DNA of 64,000 nt, taken from assembly GCA_963920525.1 (NCBI GenBank), contig OY986439.1, positions 17,455,319-17,519,318 on the forward strand, given 5' to 3'. Below, piece by piece: positions 1 to 11,631 of this stretch (position 1 is the first letter of the stretch; the number at the start of each line of letters is the position of its first letter). Both the position numbers and the translations under genes were made by a program. The notes under the pieces were generated by a model. It did no database searches, was not told the origin of the DNA, and worked only from the letters and a program-made list of their open reading frames with translations. Origin of the DNA: Dichetophora obliterata (taxonomy: Eukaryota > Arthropoda > Insecta > Diptera > Sciomyzidae).

Positions 1-737
1 CAACTTTTATTGGATAAGCTTTCTTCCAAATCATTTATCATTACTGCAAAGATATTTATTGTACCTCAAATATTAATTTCTTAATATTATAAATTGTACA
101 AATATTAATTATTTCTCTATACATTTATCATTTCGCTTTTGAACTTTTAATTCAAGTTCCTTTTTAAAACAATCCCTGGATCAGATGACAAAATAGTAGA
201 AAGTCAAAACTAATGATATGTGAAAAAAAAATCTAATCGAATTTTATGCATATTTTTTTAAATGTCTTCGCAATATTGCCAATTTTATAATTTTAAGTAT
301 TAAAAAACCTTTACTTTAGAGCTACACAAAATTTTCAAAATTAATTTTACTCTAACAATGTAAAAAACTTAAGCTCCGCCCTTTCATTATCTTGTAGTTT
401 TGGCAATTTTTTTCTCTTACCCTATTTTCAAGATGCGATAATAAATACATAAAGTTCATAAAAAACAGTCAACTTTTAAAACCTGTAGCTGGCGTAAATT
501 TAACTTTAAAAAAAAAAATTTGTTCATATGTTTTATTTGATGTTTTACCTTTAAAACGGAACCAAACCATTCTTATTTTCTGCCATCAATTTTTTTGATT
601 TTTGTCTATGGGACCAATCACTGCACACCGTAATGTATCACAATGTTGTGGCCATGAGAAAATATCGCATCATTAAGAACTATCTATAGAATTGATCGAC
701 GATCAAATATATCTGATATAAGTATTAGCGATTCGTC
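1..737. other. AT-rich DNA, nothing recognised
   Basis: Low-complexity A/T-rich sequence with homopolymer runs. No open frame of note, no inverted repeat and no RNA-gene signature was seen by eye. Confidence 0.5.
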
Positions 738-929
738 AGTGACGTACGAATATGTACGCAAATTTACGTGAATAATGAAATAGAGCATCAAAATTGTGAA
801 AAATTATCTGGAAAATTATAACATTACTCGATCTACGGAGTCTGTATGTATGAGGATCATATAAAACGTGGGGGGAGGGCGGCGAATCATTTTTCGCCCC
901 GGGCGCTAAATTTTCTAGGTACGCCACTG
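738..929. mobile_element. Possible short hAT-like MITE or element end
   Basis: The right end reads TACGCCACTG, the complement of a CAGTGGCGTA terminus seen in many arthropod non-autonomous DNA elements. It is followed inward by a G/C-rich block that is unusual for this region. CAGTGACGTACG at 738 could be the opposite end (10 of 12 matches to CAGTGGCGTACC). The flanking 8-mers do not match, so this may be a lone end of a longer or rearranged element. Confidence 0.3.
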
Positions 930-1311
930 GCAGTTTATAAAGCAAATTTACTCATAAAATAAATAAATATATAAGAAATACAAACTTACGTTGTTTATTA
1001 AATATTGAATGCTAACAAAGCAACTAATTATTTGGCGATAGTTACCTGGAAATAAAAAGATAAATACAAAAATTAGTTTGATTAATTTACATAATACAAT
1101 ATGTAGCTGTTTCAGAATATAAGAGCTTAAAAAGCCATTTAAAATCCATTAAAAAATATTTTAAAAGCTGAAAAATATTTTCTAATAAGTGAACATTAAA
1201 TATTCTTAAAAGTAAAGAGAAAATTTGTTTTCTATTTAAAAACATTAATAACCCGTATATCAGTAAGACAGAATAAATGGTTTTATATGAATTGTTTTTT
1301 ACAGATAAGCA
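930..1311. other. AT-rich DNA, nothing recognised
   Basis: A/T-rich spacer between the possible MITE end and the TA-flanked MITE that follows. The minus-strand frame here is low complexity and has no recognisable protein features. Confidence 0.45.
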
Positions 1312-1313
1312 TA

Positions 1314-1625
1314 GTACTCTGTTCAGTTTCACGTGAAATTCCACTCAAATCTCCATATAAAAAGTGACAGCTGCGAAACAAGCGTAAAAATTTCCACAAC
1401 ATGTTCGTCAGAGCAGTACTCTGTTCCGCTGCGTGAAATTATCACAACATGTTTCTGCGCAACATTTTTTCACGACAATTTAATTGTACTGCCTATTTAT
1501 TTTAAAGTGAAAAGAGAGATATCATATGAAATCTCCCAACTTATTCTCTGAGTCTCTCTGAGAAACGTTGCCATAGGAAATAAATAGATGTTGCCAGCGA
1601 AATTTCACGTAAACGAACAGAGTAC
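1314..1625. mobile_element. MITE, Tc1/mariner-like (TA target duplication)
   Basis: The ends GTACTCTGTTC and GAACAGAGTAC are inverted, and the match continues inward through a TTTCACGTGAAATT-like block. TA lies immediately outside both ends (1312-1313 and 1626-1627), the usual duplication of Tc1/mariner-superfamily insertions. The 312-bp body has no coding frame. A third, direct-orientation copy of the terminal motif lies inside near 1416. Confidence 0.65.
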
Positions 1626-1914
1626 TAGGCTATAGTCTAGAAAATTTCATAAAATGAGTCAGGTGTTGTACAACTAAAATCATAGCATAAACTAAATTTA
1701 TCTAATTAAAATTTTTTTATTAATGCAACTCTGCTAATCACATATGTAATTGTGTCTTATAAAATAATTAACCAATCAATTTCTTCTTCAATCTCTCTAT
1801 TTTTTCTGGAACTGTTGTTATCTTTTTGAATTACACATATGGTGCAAAATTTTCTTTTAAATTCGTAGTAGAAGTCAAATATGATTGCAAAAATTCATTT
1901 TTTAAGTGCGTTTA

Positions 1915-3275
1915 TTAGCGTGTATCGAAAATCTGACCTCCAATTTTGGTTCCCAAATTAAATAGTATATAAAAAATTCTTTCGATTGGTAATCCTTTTT
2001 TTGATCTGAACTAATTTTGGCGTCCCCCGAAGTGCGTTTTTGTTCATTTTTAAGCAAATTTTGTACTGAAGACCCACTTGTGCTTTATTTAAAAAGAAAA
2101 GAAAGCCTTTCATTTAATTCCTTACCTACAAAAAAATAAAACTACAAATTTTCACTCTATTTAACATATGCTCTAATGAGATTTGGCGGTATTTTAAAAT
2201 TAAATCTACTTGTTTTTTTTTATTTTAATTATATTTGGTTTTTTTTATATGAAAGCTTTTGAACACTTTAAAATTTACTTTAACTGACAAAATGGCATTT
2301 ATTTTGGGAAACCCGTGTATCTTTAATGATAAAAAACTTTCAACAGAGGCAGATGTTTTGTGAAGGCACGACCTTTAATGCGCTAACGAATGCTGACAGT
2401 CCCGTAAGTACTCTATATAAAAAGTTTTAGTTTTTTATTTTAATTTTTCTTTGTTGTAAAATAGATAGTATGGATAGATATGCACCAATTCCGTTTGCTG
2501 AAAAAAGCATGCCCCCAAATATCGATAATATTGCCACAAGTACAGATCAAAAATATTTGATCGACATATCAAAAGCAGGGACAATTTCACGGAACCACCG
2601 TATATTTATTCATTACTGAAAGAAACAATTGACAACTTAGCCGTTTCTGGTGGCATGATAGACGATGTCGAAATTCGACAGGTACCTTGCCACATTCAGG
2701 ATACAAAAAGGTATTTTAAGCACGTCACGGAGGCGTCAGTGGCTGCTGCTTCTCAAGATCGAAGAAAAGAAATCATGTTTTCTATGTTGGAGGGCCATTC
2801 AATAAGATTGAAATTCGAAACAATAAGCGATTTTTAGTCCTTTACAGGATTTAGAAAAGTATCAATTGTTTTTATTTTGTTTGAACAGTAACAGTTCCAA
2901 AATAATCTTTACTTTTGCATTAAACAAAAATAAACCTAAAAGTGATCAAGTACTTTTTAAAAAAAAACAATAATATTATAAACCGTCAAATCTTTTAACA
3001 GCATTGGTCAAATGGGATGAAAATTTGCCGTTCTATGCTTTTATATGTAAGAAATTGATTGATAAGCTTGATTTTTTTTTCAAATTAACAACAAGTGGGT
3101 CTCCAGAAAAAAAGTTTCTTAAAAATGCACAAAAATGCATTTCGGGGGACGCCAAAATTGGTTCAGACCAAAAAAAACAAAAGTATGCCAGTCGAAAGAA
3201 TTTTTTGTATACTATTTAATTTTGGTACCGGAATTGGGGGTCAGATTTTTCCCATAAAAGTCTATACACTCTAGT
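1915..3275 (+). mobile_element. Internally deleted DNA transposon with about 170-bp TIRs
   Basis: Sequence at 1920-2085 returns in reverse complement at about 3060-3265, sharing blocks such as AAAATCTGACC, a TTAAATAGTAT block, TTTGGCGTCCCCCGAA and GACCCACTTGT. The arms diverge by scattered substitutions and small indels. Between them lie transposase remnants on the plus strand. The exact outer ends and any target duplication are unclear, so the boundaries are approximate. Confidence 0.65.
2470..2837 (+). pseudogene. Transposase-like remnant, unclassified arthropod DNA-transposon family
   Basis: Two plus-strand frames are joined across a frame change near 2582. The first, from ATG 2470, contains TDQKYL. 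The second, ending at TAG 2837, contains EIRQVPCHIQDT and FKHVTEASVAAAS. From memory, a PCHTQ..E....VTEAS block is the C-terminal signature of uncharacterised, repeated arthropod proteins of several hundred residues. Most of the central region expected between the two blocks is missing here. The jump from one block to the other, with the frame change, suggests an internal deletion. An upstream exon may end at a GTAAGT donor near 2404. The family call is from memory; the break is seen in the sequence. Confidence 0.5.
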
Positions 3276-3694
3276 GTTCTTTGTCATATTCTAATTTAAA
3301 AACTAAAATATGGTACAATAGTTTTAAGGTAATTTTATCAATTAAAATTGTGCATTACAATATTGAGCAAGCAGCGATAAACAACAAAGGTTATTTAAAA
3401 ATACCCTTTTTTGTAAAAAAAATATTCTAAAATATACCATTTTGTAACAGACCATTATTTATTTATTTATATTATTCACTATTATTTTATATTTCACTTT
3501 TAAAGATTAAATTTGTGTAAAGTAACTAAGTCTAAAGTTTCATGAATACCCTTTTTAATCTGTACAGTGCAGAGTGTGCACAAGCCGTTATAAATTATAG
3601 TGTGAAGCAGCCTTAACTTGAACAAGCTTTTCATCGCTCGTTTACAGCATAGTGCATATTGCATTTATTCTTTTTATTCCTTCTTGCGCTTAAC
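3276..3694. other. Spacer, nothing recognised
   Basis: AT-rich sequence becoming more balanced after about 3560. The 3560-3694 stretch is contiguous, once the two inserts are removed, with DNA resuming at 3921 and at 5749. Confidence 0.4.
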
Positions 3695-3912
3695 CATGGT
3701 AGAACTAGTAAAGGTATATGCATTTCAGACTGCTCTCTTTTTCTCATAGCCAGAATTGTCAAACTCAAGCATTTTGCTATTCTTGCTTATTTTGGCTTTC
3801 TTATCGCATTCTCATCATCGTTTTCAGATTTTGTATGAGCTGTCAACTTCGTTTTGACAGTTGCGGCAGTCTCCCTCTCCGAAATGCATATACCTTCACT
3901 AATTCTGCCCTG
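3695..3912. mobile_element. 218-bp MITE with 8-bp target duplication
   Basis: The TIRs are about 33 bp. The left end starts CATGGTAGAACTAGT and the right end, reversed, starts CAGGGCAGAATTAGT; both continue into AAGGTATATGCATTTC. CGCTTAAC occurs exactly on both sides (3687-3694 and 3913-3920). The 8-bp duplication and CA..G ends fit a hAT- or P-like non-autonomous element. The 69-codon frame inside is incidental. Confidence 0.8.
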
Positions 3913-3977
3913 CGCTTAACACATTAAGAGCTCAATGTTGTGAGCATAGATAATTTCTCTTTCGCACTCATTGCTGC

Positions 3978-5740
3978 CAGGGTTGCCACTTGTAAAAAAA
4001 ATTTAATAACCAAAATTTTATCTAAAAAATACAAAAATAAAATATAACTACCATATTAAGCAAACATTTTTAAAAGTAAGAACATCAATAAAGTTATAAA
4101 TTTTGAAAATTAAATATCATTTTTTCAACATGAAAACCCCTTAAATACATAAACAGAAGTAGTGTTAAAATTAATGCAGTTTATATTAATAAGTATTCAA
4201 TTTTTCTTCAAAAATTCATAAATTCATATAAAGATAAAAATTTGATTTTTTTTTATTTGAATTATATATAAATTAATTAAATATAAATAAAGAAAAAGTA
4301 TTAATTTTTTCTTGTTTAAAATTATTTAGTTTTTTATATAAAAATCACAAATAAGCAGTTAATTCAGGTAAACGTAATTTTTATGCCGCAAAACAAAAAA
4401 CTATAAATTAATATTATTACAAAAATGAGACTCTTATCTTCTTTATTTGAAATAACTAGGAACTAAAAAAGAATTCCGCATTCATTGGCAATGTATATGG
4501 ATTTTAAGAAAATAAATAAATAAATAGATGTGACATTTAATGTTTTAAAAATTTATCATCAAGTTTAACTTTTAACCATTTTTTAATAACTAAAAATCAT
4601 ATATTACACAGGTTGTCAGTTTTGCAGGACAATAGTTCACTTTTTCACAATCAGCTCAAGTTAAGGAGTCATGAAAAATATGATATACAGTTATTTTTCT
4701 AATTACTACTCCTAAGCACAAAGTATTGCATAGTATTTAAAGCTTTGATTAAAAAATATTAGGTCTTAAATCTTTTGTATACGAAAAATTATTATCTATT
4801 TTCGTTTAAAAGATATGTTTATATAATAAGCATATTTGCAACACTTATTTTTATATTCTTAAATTTTGTTGAATGAAAAATCTCTTGCATCTCGGTATAC
4901 TTTTTACCTTTTGCTGATATCTCTGAACGTTTAAGAAATTTCAAGCTATTTCAAGCAACTGGAAAAGCCTAATTTTTCAGAAAGTTACTTTCGAAATTTT
5001 CCCCATATATTTTTCATGTAATCAATTTTCGTTTTTTCAAATTCTAAATTAATATATCTTTATTAATATATAATTAATATATCTGGAAATATCCACGATA
5101 TTTACAAGGGTAGAATATATCCTTGAGCTCCAAAGTCAAAAGATATTTTTAGATTCCAAATATTCAAGATAACGAATTTTTTTGTTATGAAAAATATTGG
5201 AAATTTATGTTTTTTAAAAAACCAATATCTTCGAAACAAAAGAAGATAAAGAATTTGCATTTACAAAAATTGTTAAACCTAATATTGTTTAATCAAAGCT
5301 GTCAAAGACGATCGAAATCGACTGATGCCATTTGAAGATCTTATTGTATTAGAAAGAAAAATAGGTTTTATCATTTTTGCCTATAACTCCTTAACTAGAG
5401 CTGATGGCGAAAAAATGACCTTAATTTTAAATCTAAATATCTTCTTCTGGCGACGACTACACATAATGAGGCTTGTCTCTCATTTCGCAGTTCCTTTGAA
5501 ATCATTATGCTATTAATTGTTTTAAAAACCAACTTGTTTCGTTGCCTTGCTATTATAAGAGAAAATTAAGAAAATGTACTTTCAGCTGCAGTAGAGCTGT
5601 GGGGCAAAGACAACAAATTATTTTAAATTTTCTGGAAAAACTAAAACGAAAAAGTTACCAAAACTATAAAAAAATACCAAATAACCAAGCCAAAAATTTC
5701 CTACCAAATTTGGTAATTAATTACCAAACTGGCAACTCTG
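3978..5740. mobile_element. Non-autonomous hAT-like element, 1.76 kb
   Basis: The left end begins CAGGGTTGCCA and the right end, reversed, begins CAGAGTTGCCA. An exact 8-bp duplication, ATTGCTGC, flanks the element at 3970-3977 and 5741-5748. An 8-bp target site is typical of the hAT superfamily. The interior is AT-rich with no transposase coding. It interrupts sequence that continues at 5749 into a TATA-containing stretch. Confidence 0.8.
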
Positions 5741-5775
5741 ATTGCTGCGCATCACGCAATCAACGCTCAGCAGCC

Positions 5776-5814
5776 CTATAAAAGGCGAACACTCAGCATA
5801 TTTCCACACTCAGT
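5776..5814 (+). promoter_or_regulatory. Candidate core promoter (TATA plus initiator-like)
   Basis: CTATAAAAG at 5776-5784 is followed about 35 bases later by an initiator-like TCAGTG at 5810. This local spacing resembles arthropod core promoters and LTR promoters. No open frame follows closely. It could belong to a gene start, an old LTR or be chance. Confidence 0.3.
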
Positions 5815-5848
5815 GTGGAATGATCATTGATCAGTGTGGAATGATCAT
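5811..5848. repeat. Short tandem duplication
   Basis: CAGTGTGGAATGATCAT occurs at 5811-5827 and again at 5832-5848, a 21-bp period. CCACACTCAGTGTGG just upstream is a near-perfect palindrome overlapping the first copy. Confidence 0.75.
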
Positions 5849-5947
5849 CAATGATATAGGTTAAGTATAAATTTTCTTCTTATTCTTAAGAAGTTTTGTA
5901 ACTTGTGGTCCGTTTGCTGGCAAGCTTCATTTTGCTGCAGTTTAAAT

Positions 5948-6598
5948 CAAGGTTCATTTATAAGCAAGAATGATAGAATACAAAGATTGCGCCGAAGACA
6001 AGAAAATGAGTACAACAAAATTGTCGTTCTGCACATGTACGTCATAATATCAATTCTGTTTTGCAGAGCGTTTACTATGCATACGATTTCTACACAGAAA
6101 TAAAATTGCAAACATTTTAGTTTGTATAGTTTGATGTAGTTTAAACATTCCCAGATAGTTTATTTTCATTAATTTACCTTTTGAATTGAAAGGACAAATA
6201 AATGATAGTTCCAAGTTTTTAAATAATGAAACAAATTTTGTTAAGTTAACATATTTTTGTATTTTTGTTTTCGTTTGTGTGCGTTTTCTACAATTTCTTG
6301 GTTTAATTTTTGTATTTATTGCAAGCATCCGGTTTCTGAAAAATATTTGTTCGCTACTGTTACCACAATTAGCAGCTGCACACTTTATTTTTTAAATTTT
6401 AAGTTAAAAACTCGCAAATATACTTCGATATATACACAATTAAATGAAACACAACCGATCGCAGTACGTTTCTCAAAGAAATAAAATATTGTGACGTAGT
6501 CAACTGAACAGCTGGTTGTCAAACTCGAATAGCAGAAGTAACGGACCTGCGCAAAGCATAATCTCTTATTCTATCATTCTTGATTTATAAGGTTATGG
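5948..6598. mobile_element. Inverted-repeat element, unclassified
   Basis: AAGAATGATAGAATA near 5966 reappears inverted near 6566, and the match extends in both directions with gaps over roughly 100 bp. An outer inverted block (TTTAAATCAAGG type) lies at about 5940 and 6750. No target duplication was found and there is no coding frame of interest. Confidence 0.5.
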
Positions 6599-6742
6599 CA
6601 CTTGAAAGAGAAATGCACTCTTTTTCCGCCTTTGCTCGAACTGTCACTGTGCTTTTCTTTGTTCTAAGCATTCGTTTTCTTCATTTCTTTTCATCCATTC
6701 TAACAGTTCGACCGAGCTCGCTCTCAAGTGCCACAGCCTTAA
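6588..6742. repeat. Small foldback repeat
   Basis: AAGGTTATGGCACTTGAAAG at 6588 pairs with the inverted CTCAAGTGCCACAGCCTT ending near 6742, leaving a pyrimidine-rich loop. It lies inside the outer arm of the preceding inverted-repeat element. Confidence 0.5.
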
Positions 6743-6773
6743 AAATGAGCCTTGGTTTAAATTACTTTTAAAC

Positions 6774-9658
6774 CAGCGCTGGGCGCCTCAAAGCTCACTG
6801 AGCGCTCTCTGAGCGTAACTTTTTACATGTACACAAAGCTCAGTTGTTCGCTGACAGTGATGCTGAGAAGACCTATGTCTCAAATTTGATGTACACTCTT
6901 TAAAAAACTAACCCTTTGATTTCTAGATTTAGAATACTTATGATATATTTGTTATATAGGAGTTAAATCTTATTAATACATATTACCTACTAAGATTCTT
7001 TGCATAACTTATTCATAAAATTTGTATTAATCAATTTTTTGAGTTTTTTATCATAATTTTAATTTTTCATATATATTAAAATTTTAAAATATTAAAATAA
7101 AAAAAATTAACAAAACAAACAAACCAAAATTTTTGACTCTGAATTGGAATGTGATTTCTTTTCCGCAGAGAATCTTACCGGCGAAGAAGAATGTTTTATT
7201 GCCACTGCAAGCAAACTAATATTATATATCTACTTAAAATAAAGTACTGGAGCTTTGATGTCGACATAAAAAAAATAATAAAAAATACCGATGACTCAAA
7301 ATAAAAGCATTAAATAAAAAATAAACAAATATAACATTTTGGTTGGGGACATGATTCAATTATTATAAGGTTATTCATATTTTTTGACGTATGCTTATTT
7401 TTTATAAACAAACATATTTTGACAATCTGCTAACAGTGTTTTGTGCTGTTTCAGTGTTTCGTTGTGTAGTTTTCTAGTGTAGTAGTTTTTCAATGATTTC
7501 TTGCCAAGTTAATAAGAAAAAGAAACCATATAGGTGTTGCGTCGTAAATGTATGCTATGTTGTAAGTAAATTCTAGGAATTTAGAAAGCTCCTTTGCAAA
7601 TTTTAAATAAAAAGTTGTTTTTGCCATTGCTCAAAAGCTAATTAGTGAATTATATTAATTGAAAGTGTAATTTAGAAGAGTTAAGGCAAAAAACAAATTA
7701 TAAAGAAATACTAGTAGTATTCAATGAACGCCGTGTTGTCGATGTAAACAGCGTATGTTCGGTAAGTTTACAGCAGCGTAATTTGTAATAATAAAATTGT
7801 AAGGGATTAAACATACGCAGCTTGCGACACAAAAACGTGGTGCATACATAATGTGACCAACATTTTCCAAGCAAAAAGAAGTACACACACAGACTTTAAA
7901 AAGAGACACAAAAGAAGTACATAGAATAAATATAGAAATACAAAATAGAAGTACATCCACAAAAATAATAGAGATATTAAAAGATGCATAAATAAATCCA
8001 TTAAACAAACAGTTTAATTTATAAGAGATTCAAAATTAGATCCAGCTTACAATTCATTGCTTATTAAAGTAGTAGTTCACCAGTTTAACGAATTCAAAAA
8101 ATCAATTTTTTTTATTTATCGCAATAGAATATAAAAATTAAATCTTAAAAATATACTCTAAAAGTCTTAGACCTAAATTGAAAATATTTTTTAAGTTACA
8201 GCCAAAAGAAGACAAAGCGTCGTAACGTTTATTAAAGCGCTGTAAAAACTTTAAACACGTTTTTTTCGAAGCTACGTTTTCGAAACTTTGGGGAAGCACT
8301 AACTAGAAGCTATTCAATTGATTTGGCTAAAAATTTCACCTGTTATTTAAGGCATACATAGCTAGGTCCGGAATTTTGAAACAATCAATTTTTCAATAAG
8401 TTAATTTTTGTAAACAAATAAAAAAAGTTAGATTTACAAATTTTTTTCACAATATCGCCATTTTTGATTTGTTTTTTTATATATACATATTATAGGGTAG
8501 TGCACAATAAAGCCTGCGGAACGATATTCTCTTTGATTTTTTTTATATCAGATGAACACGTAAGGCTGGGTGCTTCCCCCAAAAAACACATCTTCTTTCG
8601 AGTACTCTTGTTTGATATAGATAACTATAGGCAAATAAATGTACAATCAAGTCAAAGACAATTCTTTTGCACATTTTACGACATCAATGAAAACATGTTA
8701 AAATTTCAAAAAGATCGCATTTTATTTTCTTATTTAAAAAATTTATGAAAAAACTCAACATTTCGGTCGTCACACTGGGCTACTACCTTAAAATAAATAA
8801 AGTAACTTGAATCGAGTACAGAAACAAACCTTAAATAATTTTTTTAGTAGTTAGAGAGGTGTATTTTGAATAGATTTATGATAAAATTGAGAAAATGATG
8901 TCAAAAAAAGTACAACAAGTAAAAAGAAGTACTTTTAGCGTTCTTAGAAAAGAAGAAGTATTATGCGTATTATGCTACCGTGGTTTCATTTTTGTTTTGA
9001 CGAATTTTTGTTTCTTTTTCTTTCTTAACAATTTATAAAATAATAAATGCACTTACCATTAATGGATCTAAAATTTCTGTAAAGTTCCTCATAATTTTGT
9101 GATGACAATATCTTTTTAATACAATTACGCAATTAACTCGGTTAGTTAACTTATTTAGAACGCGCCACTAAACGCTCTTGTTAAGGTTTTATAGTTAGGT
9201 TTAATGTGTTTATTAAAATAAACGAACAAAATTATTTCAATTTTTGTATTTATATTACTTAGTATATACTAATTAACATAATTTTTATTGAAGTTAGTAA
9301 AAAAATAATTTAAAAAGTTATTAAAGCACTTAGAAATCGGAGCAATAAAAGTACTAGAACAAAATTAATAGTGGTCAATATAGTACCAACTAGTATGATA
9401 TTTGGGCAACCGTGTGCATTTTTAGCTCTAATGATACTGCTCTCATGATTTGTTTCTGCTCTCATTTTCAAATAAGCATAAACATTTGAGAAAATGTCAA
9501 AAATACGAATAACCTTACAATAATTGAATCACATAAACATGCAAACTTGCAAATCTAGATAATTGTGACAACTATTTCGCTCAGTGTGCGCTATTCGTGA
9601 GCGCACCAATACTAATAAGTCAAAATAAAATATGACTGTGTTAGAATGCCCAGCCCTA
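6774..9658. mobile_element. Non-autonomous hAT-like element, 2.9 kb
   Basis: The left end starts CAGCGCTGGGC and the right end, reversed, starts TAGGGCTGGGC. TTTTAAAC is duplicated exactly on both sides (6766-6773 and 9659-9666). Subterminal inverted blocks at about 7345-7420 and 9455-9535 include ATTCAATTATT and AAGGTTATTC. The frames inside (for example 94 codons at 8464-8748 on the plus strand) show no recognisable domain. The interior is otherwise AT-rich and apparently non-coding. Confidence 0.75.
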
Positions 9659-10032
9659 TTTTAAACACATCAAAGCTTCCTTAGTTTGTTGGAAACCGAA
9701 AAGCCCGCAAGCGACTGTTGCTAAGATGTTGTTGTTTTATTGCTTTACGCTTACACACATATTTATAATGACTTATTCTTTTCATTTCAAGAAATCTACG
9801 CAATTCTTTTAATGTTTTAAATAAATTTAAATTTTGATTAATTTTACAAAACATACTACTACTTTTTTATAATATTATTGCTTCTAATTGAATTACTTCG
9901 CTAAAAAATAAACCTGAATTGAATAATTCTACAACTTACAATTTTTATATTCCAAAAAAAAATTGCACTTTGAATTTTAAAGACATATACGAATATACAC
10001 AAAAGCAAGTTTAGGGACATTTTTGTTGATAA
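9659..10032. other. AT-rich spacer
   Basis: Between two transposable elements; no gene, hairpin or tandem repeat was recognised. Confidence 0.45.
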
Positions 10033-10742
10033 CACTGTGCGTCACGATAATCTGTATTACATAATTTCAACGTTTTCCCACTTAATTTTAATATGAGAAA
10101 TCTCGTGGTGACATCCGATTTGTCATTTTACCGAAGACTTTAAAGCAATTTTTTTTTTCAATTACTTAAGATATACATTCATTATCATGTTGATAACTCG
10201 TGAACCTTAAAAAATTAAATTTTTGTTTCTTTGGCAAAAGTATTCCCTTTATTCCGGAAAACAACTCTGCTGAATAAAGATATATAAAAAACTCGTTTGA
10301 AATAATCTTTAAACTTTTGACAAGCCACATACATATGTCTTGTCCGCTTTCAACACTTCAAAGCAATTAATGTTACTCATACGCTTTGTATGCTTAACTT
10401 TTTAATGTTACTCATATGCTACGACTTTAAGCTAGATTTTTTGTAAGACTCACTCGATAAGACCAACTGGAAGCGATGTTTTCATATTTATTTGTTCAGA
10501 AAAGTTGTTGGCCCGAATAATTTGAAGAACTTTGCTGAAGAAACCAAAAGAAAAATTCTAATGGTTCAAGAGCAAGCAATATGAAAATGAGTGCATATCT
10601 TGCGTAATTTTTGATTCAGAAGAAATGTTCGGTAAAGTGGTAAAAAAAATTTCACCTCGAGATTTCTCATATCAAAATTAAGTAAAAAACGTTAAATATT
10701 ATCAAATATAGAGAAAAAATTGGCACAAAAAAGTGCACAGTG
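10033..10742. mobile_element. Foldback element, about 710 bp, TAA-flanked
   Basis: The ends CACTGTGC and GCACAGTG are inverted. Long inner arms, including ATGAGAAATCTCG and its complement near 10665, match with gaps over some 200 bp each. TAA lies directly outside both ends (10030-10032 and 10743-10745), consistent with a 3-bp target duplication. There is no coding capacity. Confidence 0.6.
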
Positions 10743-11581
10743 TAATTATCACACTTCAATTCAATAAAAAGAAATTAATATTAATATGATGTAGAAAAAT
10801 ATTTTATAGAAGTTTACTTATACTATATACAATTATTTTTAATTATTATTATTATTTTAAACATTATAAAATGCTAAAAAAATATGTGTGGAACATCGAA
10901 TTTAAAAGTTTAAGAAACATTATTTTAAAATAATAATTATATTATTCCTTTTAAAATATAAATAAACTGACTAAACGAATAAAGTTTTAAAAAACATTCA
11001 AACAACTTTTGTTAAAAATACTTTGACAAAATTGTGAGTTCTTATTTAAATTTCTATGTTTTTTGTAGTTAAACATGCAAATTTCTTTTCTCTATCATCA
11101 AATGCTACAGAAGTCTATGAGCCACATCTTGATAAATTTCATCTTTACTTTACTGCGGTTACATGCAACTGCAACTCAGTTAATCTACGTGCACTTGTAG
11201 CTCAAATGCGCTTCTGGGCAAGTGTAAATCCTGCTTATTGTGCTTGACTTGAATTTCGCACAAAGTCAGTGGATTTTGTCATTTACAAAGACACTGAAAA
11301 AACATGCTTAAAAAACTGCCAACAAGAAGAAAGATAAAAAATCACTACTTTATTGAAAAGACTTTTGCTAAAATCTAGTCCTCAAGGACTAGTCGAGAAA
11401 ACCACAAAACCACAAAACTTAACAACACGCTGTTTTATGGCAAAGAAGAATGTGCTTACGCTTGACTTTCTCTAGAGCGCTGCTTATCGCCAAGTCGAAA
11501 AAGAGAAGAGTTCTGTTTCGCCAAAAGCAGCAAGTTGCTTACTAGCAACTACCACTTTTACTGCGTCGTTCTACCCTCGCA

Positions 11582-11631
<50 letters not shown>

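Noticed and set aside
738..929. Firm MITE call at the CAGTGGCGTA-like end
   Set aside because: Flanking 8-mers do not match, so it is kept only at low confidence.
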